The notes: a model not told the origin generated them from the sequence alone. Shown: positions 8,346 through 15,010, counted from the first letter of the stretch. The stretch: 26,937 bases of DNA from CAXBNV01 sp963977185 (GCA_963977185.1 CAXBNV010000018.1:1-26937); one strand, 5' to 3'. A program made the numbers and translations.

Positions 8346-8777
8346 TTAACCAATTAGCAATTCATTAGGCTGTTGAGCTTGATGCTCATGCTCGTTTCCT
8401 GCATATACTTTTAATTTCTTAAACATGCTTCTGCCTAAAGGATTTCTTGGTAACATGCCTTTAACAGCTGATTTAACTGCATCTTCAGGTTTCTTTTCAA
8501 TAACTTCACTGAAAGTTCTAGACTTAATTCCACCAGGATATCCTGTGTGTCTGTAATAAATTTTTTGTTTTGCTTTATTACCAGTTACTTTAATTTTGTC
8601 AGCATTAATAACAACAATAAAGTCACCAACATCGCAATGTGGTGTATATTCTGGTTTATGTTTACCACGTAATCTATGAGCTATCTCTGTTGCAATACGA
8701 CCTAATATTTTATCCGTTGCATCAACAACATACCATTTACGCTCAACACTACCAATTTTAGCGCTATAAGTTTTCAT
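8346..8777 (-). CDS. rplM: 50S ribosomal protein L13
   Basis: L13 is an early-assembling large-subunit protein. Family blocks are visible: WYVVDATDKILGRIATEIA, HRLRGKHKPEYTPH, GDFIVVINADKIKVTGNK, YRHTGYPGGIK, KGMLPRNPLGR and KLKVYAGNEHEHQAQQP. I start at ATG 8777 (MKTYSAK, 143 residues, matching the E. coli protein MKTFTAK) and not at the in-frame ATG 8789. The bases just after 8789 are GGAG (8787-8784), a ribosome-binding site 6 bases before ATG 8777. The gene heads the rplM-rpsI operon and has a structured GC-rich leader element upstream. Confidence 0.96.
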   Translation of the reverse strand: MKTYSAKIGSVERKWYVVDATDKILGRIATEIAHRLRGKHKPEYTPHCDVGDFIVVINADKIKVTGNKAKQKIYYRHTGYPGGIKSRTFSEVIEKKPEDAVKSAVKGMLPRNPLGRSMFKKLKVYAGNEHEHQAQQPNELLIG

Positions 8778-8783
8778 AACAAT

Positions 8784-8838
8784 CTCCATATGAAAGATTA
8801 AAAGTTAACATATAAATATATGCCGCCGCCACGGGCAA
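8784..8838 (-). promoter_or_regulatory. rplM leader: RBS and two hairpins, possible L13 autoregulatory element
   Basis: Upstream of rplM the minus strand carries a GC-rich block (8821-8838, reading about TTGCCCGTGGCGGCGGCA) able to pair TGCC with GGCA, followed by the dyad CATATATTTATATG (8809-8822) and the GGAG ribosome-binding site (8784-8787). The GC block stands out in a gap that is otherwise nearly pure A/T. L13 is known to repress its own operon in E. coli. That this element is the target here is inference from position only. Confidence 0.35.
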
Positions 8839-9100
8839 TTCATTGATTTAATTAATGATTTGCAAAGATATTATTATAATTTTATTATATTTATTAGCAC
8901 ATAACAAAATTCTTATACCGCAACAAGCTATTATATACAGCCCAAATATAGACTGTAAGACAAAACATTATATATATAAAAACTTATCTTCGCTACTATT
9001 TTTTACATAATTTATATATTTTTATAGTGTTTTCTTTATGTATTTTATGTATTATCTTAAATTTATGTGCTATTTTAATTTTATATACTTTTAAACTTAT
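8839..9100. other. AT-rich intergenic stretch between rplM and the HU-family gene
   Basis: The gene-free stretch 8778-9114 is divergent and must hold the rplM-rpsI promoter (minus) and the HU-family promoter (plus). It is dominated by A/T with several TATAAT-like hexamers, so no single promoter can be assigned by eye. An ACAG...CTGT pair near 8937-8953 has the wrong polarity for a LexA box. No small ORF with a credible start and ribosome-binding site was seen. Confidence 0.4.
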
Positions 9101-9114
9101 AAGGAAATAAGGAT

Positions 9115-9516
9115 ATGGCTCTAAGAACAACTAAGAGAACAGCTGCTACTTCTAGAAAAACTACTACTGCTGCTGCTGCTCCGACAATAAAAAGACGTCC
9201 TGCAATCAAACAAGCATATACACAAACTCAATTAGTAAGCACTATTGCAGAAAATACAGAATTAAGTAAAGCAGATGTTAAATCTGTACTTTGTGAGTTA
9301 CAAGAAGTTATGCAAAGACATATGTGTAAACAAGGTGCAAAAGAATTTAACTTTCAAGGATTATTTAAAGTTAAAACTATCAAGAAAAAAGCAACTAAAG
9401 CTCGTAAGGGAGTAAATCCATTTACTGGTGAAGAAATAATGATTCAAGCAAAACCAGCAAGATCAGCAGTAAAAGTCCAACCTTTGAAAAAGTTAAAAGA
9501 AATGCTTGATCAGTAA
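9115..9516 (+). CDS. HU-family DNA-binding protein with basic N-terminal tail
   Basis: A 133-residue nucleoid-type protein. Residues 1-35 are a low-complexity tail rich in Arg, Lys, Thr and Ala (MALRTTKRTAATSRKTTTA), reminiscent of histone H1-like tails. Residues 36-133 match the HU/IHF fold: a helical dimerisation part with LVSTIAENTELSKADVKSVL, then FNFQGLFKVKT, and the DNA-binding arm ARKGVNPFTGEEIMIQAKP with the Asn-Pro that intercalates in HU/IHF. It ends VKVQPLKKLKEMLDQ. AAGGA (9101-9105) lies 9 bases upstream. It is monocistronic, closed by a strong terminator. Likely role: chromosome compaction. It is not canonical HupA/B or IHF, which lack such a tail, so I give no symbol. Confidence 0.9.
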   Translation: MALRTTKRTAATSRKTTTAAAAPTIKRRPAIKQAYTQTQLVSTIAENTELSKADVKSVLCELQEVMQRHMCKQGAKEFNFQGLFKVKTIKKKATKARKGVNPFTGEEIMIQAKPARSAVKVQPLKKLKEMLDQ

Positions 9517-9536
9517 AATTAATACATTTATTCCAT

Positions 9537-9564
9537 AAAAAGGCGGTTACCCCGCCTTTTTTTT
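9537..9564 (+). terminator. Rho-independent terminator of the HU-family gene
   Basis: AAAAGGCGG (from 9537) pairs with CCGCCTTTT (9552-9560) around loop TTACC, followed by further T residues to 9564. It is a textbook GC stem with U-tract 20 bases after the stop codon. Confidence 0.93.
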
Positions 9565-9589
9565 GGCTTTTTTTTTTGATTTATTCCTT

Positions 9590-9595
9590 TATAAT
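9590..9595 (+). promoter_or_regulatory. -10 box placed for a leaderless transcript
   Basis: A perfect TATAAT ends 7 bases before ATG 9603 of the hydrolase gene, so transcription would start at or within a base or two of the A of the start codon. No Shine-Dalgarno fits between them. No good -35 is visible; only T-rich sequence from the preceding terminator tail lies at that distance. Confidence 0.45.
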
Positions 9596-9602
9596 AAACT
9601 TT

Positions 9603-10277
9603 ATGAATAAAGAAAACACTTATCTAAAATCATACCCAGAAAAATCAATCTTTGGTTTTATAAACGGCAATGCAGGTCAAATTGAAACTGTTATTAATAC
9701 TGCCAAAGATCAAAATAATTCAGAGTATATAGCAATTATTTGCCACCCCCACCCATTGCATGGTGGCACAATGCATAACAAAGTCGTGCATACAGCATCT
9801 AAATCTTTTAATGAATTAGGTTTTGATACAATAAGATTTAATTATAGAGGAGTTGGAAAAAGCACTGGTGAATTTGGTAATTCAATAGGTGAAAGTGATG
9901 ACTTACAAAGTGTTATACATTGGCTAAAAAAATATAAACCAAACACCAAGTTAATTCTAGCAGGATTTTCATTTGGCAGCTTTATTGCCCTTTCATGCGC
10001 TCAAAATACAGAAAACAACTGCCATGCATTAATATCTATTGCGCCTGCTGTAAATCATCAAGATTACAATCAATATATGCCTATGGATAAAAATCTGCCT
10101 TGGCTATTAATTCATGGCACAAAAGATGAAATAATAGACTTAAATATAGTCACAAACTGGATTGATACCTTATCAATTAAACCTGAAGTTCAATTATTTA
10201 CAGATGCTACACATTTTTTTCATGGATATTTAATAGATTTGAAAAAAACTATAATTAATTTTATGCGACATTCTTAA
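9603..10277 (+). CDS. Alpha/beta hydrolase (COG2945-type)
   Basis: About 224 residues from ATG 9603; an in-frame TTG at 9576 lies in the T-tract of the preceding terminator and has no ribosome-binding site. The fold is clear: HPHPLHGGTMHNKVV oxyanion region, FNYRGVGKSTGEF, the nucleophile elbow GFSFGSF (Ser in GxSxG), IHGTKDEII supplying the acid Asp, and ATHFFHG with the catalytic His. This spacing and the HPHP...GGT...NKVV signature match the small cytoplasmic hydrolases of COG2945, for which I know no defined substrate. There is no signal peptide. Its transcript may be leaderless, and a C/A mismatch weakens the hairpin after it on this strand. Confidence 0.85.
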   Translation: MNKENTYLKSYPEKSIFGFINGNAGQIETVINTAKDQNNSEYIAIICHPHPLHGGTMHNKVVHTASKSFNELGFDTIRFNYRGVGKSTGEFGNSIGESDDLQSVIHWLKKYKPNTKLILAGFSFGSFIALSCAQNTENNCHALISIAPAVNHQDYNQYMPMDKNLPWLLIHGTKDEIIDLNIVTNWIDTLSIKPEVQLFTDATHFFHGYLIDLKKTIINFMRHS

Positions 10278-10286
10278 TTAATTTAA

Positions 10287-10310
10287 CCCTCTCCCAAAAT
10301 TGGAAGAGGG
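10287..10310 (-). terminator. Hairpin terminator between convergent genes, favouring the minus strand
   Basis: Minus-strand arms CCCTCTTCC and GGGAGAGGG pair over 9 bp with one G-U wobble around AATTTT, followed by TTAAATTAATT. The same site on the plus strand has a C/A mismatch at the wobble position, so the hairpin is better for the kdsA-side transcript, 17 bases after its last stop codon. Confidence 0.6.
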
Positions 10311-10327
10311 GAGCTTTAGAAGCCTCT

Positions 10328-11098
10328 TTATTCAGCTATACTTCCATAATCCTCAGGTCTAATTTGCTTAAGAAATTTCATAATATCACCCTTTCCTTCT
10401 GGATCAAGAATATTTACTGTTGCCTGAATAACTTTATATTCAATTGCTAAAGGCTTTTCATCATCAGTATTAAGCCTTGGATCATTATATACAAACGAAA
10501 AATCACGTATATTATTATATTCTAAAGTAACATCATACCCTAAGTCTTGATAAATATTTTCTTTAACGGTTAAATAAGTCTTAAGAATTACTTCTAATAC
10601 TTTCTTTTTATTATGCAAAGTTTCGCTTACACTTATTACATCACTTTCATTCTCTTGGAAAGTACTATTAAAAACAGCAAATTCTTTTATATTTTTATAA
10701 ACCTTGCCATCAATTTCAACATCACTAAAAAAATTAACTAATTCTTCTTTAATATGATTAGTGCTCATATAATCAAAAACAATTCTTTTACCAACTAAAT
10801 ATAATGCCGTGCTATATAATTTATGCTGTAATTTTATAGAATGTTGCTGAATATATGTTAAAGGAACTTCATTGTTATTTTCTTGTGTCTTTTCCCATAA
10901 ATCACAAATTATATTTAACAAATAAGCATGTAAATATTCTATGACTAATTTTCTTATATACTTAGTAAACATGACATATTTTTCAGTTTCAATAATAGAA
11001 GCTGAGTAACGATAAATTTCATGAGCCTGACTTTTACCAAATATCCTTACCAATTTTCGTTTGGCATCATCTAACTCAGCTTCATATCCTACTGACAT
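10328..11098 (-). CDS. Unrecognised 256-residue cytoplasmic protein
   Basis: I do not recognise this family. The gene looks real: ATG with GGAG 8 bases upstream, normal composition for this genome, and a hairpin terminator behind it. The protein has no signal peptide or membrane segment. Residues 1-135 look helical and contain KLVRIFGKSQAHEIYRYSAS and a hydrophobic helix near LVIEYLHAYLLNIICDLW. A more mixed charged region (about 135-256) contains LNTDDEKPLAIEYKVIQATV and ends RPEDYGSIAE. It follows kdsA by 57 bases and is probably co-transcribed, but nothing in it suggests lipid A or KDO chemistry. It may be a lineage-specific protein. Confidence 0.75.
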   Translation of the reverse strand: MSVGYEAELDDAKRKLVRIFGKSQAHEIYRYSASIIETEKYVMFTKYIRKLVIEYLHAYLLNIICDLWEKTQENNNEVPLTYIQQHSIKLQHKLYSTALYLVGKRIVFDYMSTNHIKEELVNFFSDVEIDGKVYKNIKEFAVFNSTFQENESDVISVSETLHNKKKVLEVILKTYLTVKENIYQDLGYDVTLEYNNIRDFSFVYNDPRLNTDDEKPLAIEYKVIQATVNILDPEGKGDIMKFLKQIRPEDYGSIAE

Positions 11099-11133
11099 TA
11101 GTAAATCTCCATTTTAACCAATTTTATAATTAT

Positions 11134-11167
11134 AATATATTACTTAATATATTACTTAATATATTAC
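11134..11167. repeat. 12-bp tandem repeat (AATATATTACTT x 2.8)
   Basis: Two exact copies of AATATATTACTT (11134-11145, 11146-11157) are followed by a partial third (11158-11167). The array spans the kdsA stop codon, so its last unit encodes the final residues of KdsA. It is probably a slippage product. Confidence 0.8.
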
Positions 11168-11998
11168 AGTATCGAAAGATTTTGCTAAATTATCAACTTT
11201 AGATATTTGCTCTAAAAATAAATCTAATTTATCTAATGGCAAGGCACAAGCTCCATCACATAAAGCAGTATCTGGCTCAGGATGAGTTTCTATAAATAAC
11301 CCTGCAAGACCTTGAATAACAGCTGATTTAGCTAAATCAAAAGTAAATTGACCTCGCCCTCCTGCAGCATGCCCTTTTCCTCCAGGTTGTTGTAAACTAT
11401 GAGTTACATCAAAAATAACAGGACTGCCTGTTTGCTTCATTATAGGAAATCCTAACATATCAACAATTAAATTATTATATCCATACATTGAACCTCTTTC
11501 ACAAAGCATAATATTTTTATTTTCAGCCTCATGAAATTTCTTAATAATATTAGTCATTTCTTGTGGCGCTAAAAACTGAGCTTTTTTAATGTTAATTGGT
11601 AACTTAGTTTTGGCTGCAGCTAAAACTAAATCTGTTTGTCTGGACAAAAAAGCTGGAATTTGAATTATATCTACAATAGGAGCTATTAACTCAGCTTGAT
11701 ATGGTTCATGAATATCAGTAATAACGGGAACATCAAATGCACTTTTAATTTCACTTAAAATTTTAAGGCCCTCATCAATACCAATACCTCTAAAAGATTT
11801 AATTGATGATCTATTAGCTTTATCAAATGATGCTTTGAATATATAAGGAAGCTTATATTTTGATGTTACTTTAACAAATGCCTCACAAACTCGCATTGCT
11901 AAATCATAAGATTCTATAACATTTATCCCGCCAATAATAACTAAAGGCAAGTTATTTGCTATTTGAAAATCTTTAATATTGATAGTCATATTTTCCAT
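11156..11998 (-). CDS. kdsA: 2-dehydro-3-deoxyphosphooctonate aldolase (KDO-8-P synthase)
   Basis: KdsA condenses arabinose-5-phosphate with phosphoenolpyruvate to KDO-8-phosphate, the precursor of the inner-core sugar of lipopolysaccharide. The 280 residues fit the family (284 in E. coli). Visible blocks are IIGGINVIES, FKASFDKANRSSIKSFRG, PVITDIHE, IQIPAFLSRQTDL, CERGSMYGYNNLIVD, FDVTHSLQQPGG and GLFIETHPEPDTALCDG. The Asn in GGINVIES, in place of the Cys of metal-dependent enzymes, marks the non-metal class. GGAG 7 bases upstream supports the first ATG. It is preceded by the gap with DnaA boxes and followed by an unknown gene; no other KDO genes are nearby. Confidence 0.96.
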   Translation of the reverse strand: MENMTINIKDFQIANNLPLVIIGGINVIESYDLAMRVCEAFVKVTSKYKLPYIFKASFDKANRSSIKSFRGIGIDEGLKILSEIKSAFDVPVITDIHEPYQAELIAPIVDIIQIPAFLSRQTDLVLAAAKTKLPINIKKAQFLAPQEMTNIIKKFHEAENKNIMLCERGSMYGYNNLIVDMLGFPIMKQTGSPVIFDVTHSLQQPGGKGHAAGGRGQFTFDLAKSAVIQGLAGLFIETHPEPDTALCDGACALPLDKLDLFLEQISKVDNLAKSFDTVIY

Positions 11999-12052
11999 AT
12001 AATAACTCCATTATTTTTTATAATAAATAAAATAAAATTACTCTTCGCATCC

Positions 12053-12061
12053 TGTGGATAA
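12053..12061 (-). promoter_or_regulatory. DnaA box (perfect)
   Basis: TGTGGATAA, i.e. TTATCCACA on the minus strand, exactly the consensus strong DnaA box, in the gap upstream of kdsA and about 55 bases before its start. Confidence 0.65.
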
Positions 12062-12089
12062 CTTTGTTAATAACATTTTTATATAATAT

Positions 12090-12102
12090 TATCAATTAGT
12101 TA
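12090..12102 (+). promoter_or_regulatory. IHF-like binding site
   Basis: TATCAATTAGTTA fits the IHF consensus WATCAANNNNTTR at every specified position. It lies between the two perfect DnaA boxes. Chance matches are likelier in AT-rich DNA, so position is the main support. Confidence 0.45.
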
Positions 12103-12157
12103 TTTTTTTTTACTTTTTTTACATTTATCTATTGATTTTTTATTTTATTATAAAATT
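12103..12157. other. Nearly pure A/T stretch between DnaA boxes
   Basis: Long T tracts (TATTTTTTTTTACTTTTTTT and onwards) include GATTTTTTATTTT at 12134-12146, which differs at one position from the E. coli oriC 13-mer GATCTNTTNTTTT. The stretch would melt readily. The 13-mer match is weak evidence in such low-complexity DNA. Confidence 0.4.
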
Positions 12158-12186
12158 CAAAGAGATAAAGTGCGTAGATTAACTTG

Positions 12187-12211
12187 CTAATTAAATTCCA
12201 ATTTAAATTAG
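12187..12211. repeat. Imperfect inverted repeat upstream of kdsA
   Basis: CTAATTAAATT (12187-12197) and AATTTAAATTAG (12200-12211) are complementary apart from one bulged base, with a 2-base centre. It lacks a T-run on either side, so it is not a convincing terminator for nusB. It lies 24 bases from the second DnaA box. Confidence 0.4.
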
Positions 12212-12234
12212 TTTGCATCAGAACTTTATTTGCT

Positions 12235-12243
12235 TGTGGATAA
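12235..12243 (-). promoter_or_regulatory. DnaA box (perfect)
   Basis: A second exact TGTGGATAA in the same orientation, 182 bases from the first and 15 bases beyond the nusB stop codon. Confidence 0.65.
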
Positions 12244-12257
12244 CTTTTGTAAAACCT

Positions 12258-12677
12258 TTATCGGTTACACTCTGGATGAAGCTTTAATAACTTATCCATA
12301 ACTCCATTTACAAACTTATATCCATCCTCTGATCCAAACAGCTTAGCAAGCTCTAATGCTTCATTAATCGCAACTTTACTAGGGATGTCATATTTGTACT
12401 TTAACTCATAACACCCAAGTCGTAAAACTGAAAGTTCAACTGGATTTATATCCTTAAAATTACGAGATATTCCTTCACTAATAAATGCATCTAGCTCTAT
12501 TAAGTGAATTTCTATTCCTTGTAAAATATTAGCAAAATAATCTCTATCAAACTTAAGATCTAAATTACTTGCTAAAAAATTATTTAAAACTTCTGACCAA
12601 GAGTTTTGAGAAAGATGTATTTCATACAAAGCTTGAACTAATAATTTCCGCGCACGATGTCTGTGAGATGGTTTCAC
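12258..12677 (-). CDS. nusB: Transcription antitermination factor NusB
   Basis: NusB binds boxA RNA together with NusE (S10) and supports antitermination on rRNA operons. The 139-residue all-helical protein shows the family blocks: RHRARKLLVQALYEIHLS with the basic N-terminal RNA-binding helix, INPVELSVLRLGCYEL, and IPSKVAINEALELAKLFGSEDGYKFVNG (described in part), ending VMDKLLKLHP. It is the last gene of the glyA-rib operon, 45 bases after ribH; ribH-nusB adjacency is common in Proteobacteria. A one-mismatch DnaA box (TTATCCATA, 12292-12300) lies in its 3' end. Confidence 0.95.
   Translation of the reverse strand: MKPSHRHRARKLLVQALYEIHLSQNSWSEVLNNFLASNLDLKFDRDYFANILQGIEIHLIELDAFISEGISRNFKDINPVELSVLRLGCYELKYKYDIPSKVAINEALELAKLFGSEDGYKFVNGVMDKLLKLHPECNR
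12292..12300 (+). promoter_or_regulatory. DnaA box, one mismatch
   Basis: TTATCCATA differs from TTATCCACA at one base. It is inside the 3' end of nusB, in opposite orientation to the two perfect boxes. Single-mismatch boxes also occur elsewhere by chance (e.g. TTATCCACT inside ribD), so this one alone means little. Confidence 0.3.
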
Positions 12678-12722
12678 TAAAACTCCAAATAATATAAGCC
12701 AAATTTAAAAATAGATGTTAGA

Positions 12723-13199
12723 TTATAAGCAATTTTGCACAGTTTGCAATAAACTTATCATCTCTAAATTAGCAAAAGCTGTTTCGATTCCTTTGTTGCC
12801 TGCTTTTGAGCCAGCACGCTCTAATGCCTGCTCTAAAGTATTTGTCGTTAATACTCCAAAACTTACAGGTTTATTAGTTTCTAAAGCAACTTGCGCAATA
12901 CCACTTGCACAATTACTAGATACATAATCAAAATGCGGCGTTGCACCTTTAATCACTGCACCCAAAGCAATGACTCCTGATATATCATCACGTCTTGCTA
13001 TATTTTGAGCGGCTAAAGGCAATTCAAAAGCCCCGGGAACTTCATATACAATTATATTTTCAGGCTCTATTCCATGCTGAGTTAAAACGCTTATTGCCCC
13101 ATCAACTAATCTATCTACAACTAACGAATTAAATTTACTAGCAATTATTGCTACTTTTATATTTTTATCAAAAATTAATTTTGCTTGTATTTTTTGCAT
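12723..13199 (-). CDS. ribH: 6,7-dimethyl-8-ribityllumazine synthase
   Basis: RibH condenses 5-amino-6-ribitylaminouracil with 3,4-dihydroxy-2-butanone 4-phosphate to the lumazine precursor of riboflavin, usually as a 60-subunit shell. The 158-residue protein has ASKFNSLVVDRLVDGA, the substrate-binding VPGAFELPLAAQ, GAVIKGATPHFDYVSSN with the catalytic His, and FGVLTTNTLEQALERAGSKAGNKG. It lies between ribBX and nusB in the operon (33- and 45-base gaps), with AGG upstream of the ATG. Confidence 0.96.
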   Translation of the reverse strand: MQKIQAKLIFDKNIKVAIIASKFNSLVVDRLVDGAISVLTQHGIEPENIIVYEVPGAFELPLAAQNIARRDDISGVIALGAVIKGATPHFDYVSSNCASGIAQVALETNKPVSFGVLTTNTLEQALERAGSKAGNKGIETAFANLEMISLLQTVQNCL

Positions 13200-13232
13200 A
13201 AACTTTATATAACCTCAATTTTATATTAGTCT

Positions 13233-14402
13233 TTATTTATATTCTAAATAATCAACAATATTTAAAGAAAAACCTGAAAGCCCCGTATATTTTTGTTGAT
13301 TACTCAGTAGTCTCATTTTATTAACTCCTAAACTTGATAAAATTTGACTGCCAACACCAACTTGCCTAACCTTCCTTGAACAACTACTATCTAAATCTTT
13401 ATTTGAAGCAAACTTACTTCCTAAATAACTTTTTAAATTTGATAAAGTATTTTCATAGTTATGCTCATTTTCTTCTTGTGAATTGATTATAACTACAACT
13501 CCACATTCTACCTGAGATATATGTTGCATTGCTCTATCTAAAGTCCATCCAGATTTATTATTATCAACAAATAATAAGTCTTGCATATGATTTGCCACAT
13601 GGACTCTCACATCTGTTATTTTATTTTTATCTATATTTCCTTTTACTAAAGCATAATGTAAATTATCACTAATAGTTTCTCTAAAACAATATAAAGTAAA
13701 TTCTCCAAATCGTGATTGATAATTTTGCTTTAATTCTTGCCTAATAGTCTTTTCATTAACTAACCTATATTTAATCAAAGAATCAATAGTGGCCATCTTT
13801 AATTTATGTTCTTTGGCAAATTTCTCTAAATCATTACGTCTTGCCATAGAGCCATCTTGATTTAAAATCTCAACAATTACAGCTGCAGAAACATCGCTTC
13901 CTGCAAGCCTTGCTAAATCAGAACTTGCCTCTGTATGTCCTGCTCTTGTTAATACTCCGCCAAGTTTAGCTATAATAGGAAAAATATGACCAGGACTAAC
14001 TACGTCATGACTTGAGGCATTCTTTTTTATAGCAGCATGAATAGTAGTTGCTCTATCTTTTGCTGAAATACCTGTTGTCACCCCTATTGCAGCTTCTATT
14101 GATACTGTAAAGTTAGTACTGTATTTTGCTTTGTTTTTGCTAGTCATAGGAGCTAGACCTAGTTTCAAACATTGATCTTTTGGTAAAGATAAACAAATTA
14201 AGCCACGACCATACTGCGCCATAAAATTAATAGATTCATCTGTTACTTTATCAGCAAGCATGACTAAATCTCCTTCATTTTCTCGAGACTCGTCATCTAC
14301 AATAACAACCATTTTACCTTGTTTTAAATCTTCTATAATTTCGATAATAGAATTAAAACTATTTATATTTTTATTTTCTTCAATTAAATTTAAATTATTC
14401 AT
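13233..14402 (-). CDS. ribBX: 3,4-dihydroxy-2-butanone 4-phosphate synthase with degenerate GTP cyclohydrolase II-like domain (RibBX)
   Basis: Residues 15-215 are a full RibB domain: DDESRENEGDL (36-46), HIFPI (His139) and GHTEASSDLARLAG (155-168). This converts ribulose 5-phosphate to the four-carbon riboflavin precursor and formate. Residues 225-389 align in outline with GTP cyclohydrolase II (RFGEFTLYCF, VRVHVANHMQDLLF), but the zinc site is gone. Where a working enzyme has C...GDxxGSxRCDCG, this reads NHMQDLLFVDNNKSGWTLDR with no Cys. The QEGRG motif is also absent (SQEENEHNY). Such RibB-RibX proteins are known across Proteobacteria and need a separate RibA, which is not in this window. 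It starts 3 bases after ribE. Confidence 0.93.
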   Translation of the reverse strand: MNNLNLIEENKNINSFNSIIEIIEDLKQGKMVVIVDDESRENEGDLVMLADKVTDESINFMAQYGRGLICLSLPKDQCLKLGLAPMTSKNKAKYSTNFTVSIEAAIGVTTGISAKDRATTIHAAIKKNASSHDVVSPGHIFPIIAKLGGVLTRAGHTEASSDLARLAGSDVSAAVIVEILNQDGSMARRNDLEKFAKEHKLKMATIDSLIKYRLVNEKTIRQELKQNYQSRFGEFTLYCFRETISDNLHYALVKGNIDKNKITDVRVHVANHMQDLLFVDNNKSGWTLDRAMQHISQVECGVVVIINSQEENEHNYENTLSNLKSYLGSKFASNKDLDSSCSRKVRQVGVGSQILSSLGVNKMRLLSNQQKYTGLSGFSLNIVDYLEYK

Positions 14403-14405
14403 AAT

Positions 14406-15005
14406 TTACTTATAATTACTAAAATTATTTACATATCTTGAGATAATATCTACTTCAAAATTTATTAAACTGCCTACTTGTTTATATTTTAAACAAGTAT
14501 TTTCAAAAGTATGGGGTATAATCGTTACCCAAAATGATTTATCCGTCACTCCATTTACAGTTAAACTAATACCATCTAGACAAATAGAGCCTTTTGGAGC
14601 AATATACTTTAAAAAATCATCATCTTTAACTTCAAAACTGAAAATATAACTATCATTAGCTTTTTCTATATTTGATATAATACAAACAGAATCCACATGG
14701 CCTGTTACTAAATGCCCTGATAATCTAGAATTAAGCTGTAATGATCTTTCTATATTTACAAAACTTGATTCAACTAAATCTTTAAAATTAGTGCAATTTA
14801 AAGTTTCATCAGATACATCAAAAACTATAGTTTGCTCTTGAAAATTAATATCGACAACAGTTAAACACACACCATTTATAGCAATACTTTCACCTAATAT
14901 TATATCTTTATCTAAATCATATAATTTTAAAGTTAGTTTATTACTCGAACCAGTTTGCTCAAAAGTTTTTATTTTTGCAATATTAGAAATAATACCTGTA
15001 AACAC
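14406..15005 (-). CDS. ribE: Riboflavin synthase alpha subunit
   Basis: RibE dismutates two lumazines into riboflavin and the pyrimidine recycled to RibH. The 199 residues form the usual internal duplication: barrel 1 begins with FTGII and contains INGVCLTVVD, and barrel 2 contains LDGISLTVNGV, with LSGHLVTGHVD between them. The start codon is GTG (15005), supported by the near-invariant MFTGI N-terminus and an AGGT 10 bases upstream inside the end of ribD. It starts 5 bases after the ribD stop and ends 3 bases before ribBX. Confidence 0.96.
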   Translation of the reverse strand: MFTGIISNIAKIKTFEQTGSSNKLTLKLYDLDKDIILGESIAINGVCLTVVDINFQEQTIVFDVSDETLNCTNFKDLVESSFVNIERSLQLNSRLSGHLVTGHVDSVCIISNIEKANDSYIFSFEVKDDDFLKYIAPKGSICLDGISLTVNGVTDKSFWVTIIPHTFENTCLKYKQVGSLINFEVDIISRYVNNFSNYK

Positions 15006-15010
15006 GCAAG

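Noticed and set aside
8778..8789. Longer rplM start at ATG 8789
   Set aside because: The extra codons contain the GGAG ribosome-binding site of the internal ATG, and the shorter protein matches the family N-terminus.
8937..8953. LexA/SOS box (ACAG...CTGT) upstream of the HU-family gene
   Set aside because: The half-sites are in the reverse order of the LexA consensus CTGT-N8-ACAG.
12053..12300. Firm call of a chromosomal replication origin
   Set aside because: The boxes are real, but no origin-linked genes are nearby, gene orientation does not switch here, and GC skew could not be computed. Kept as a hypothesis only.
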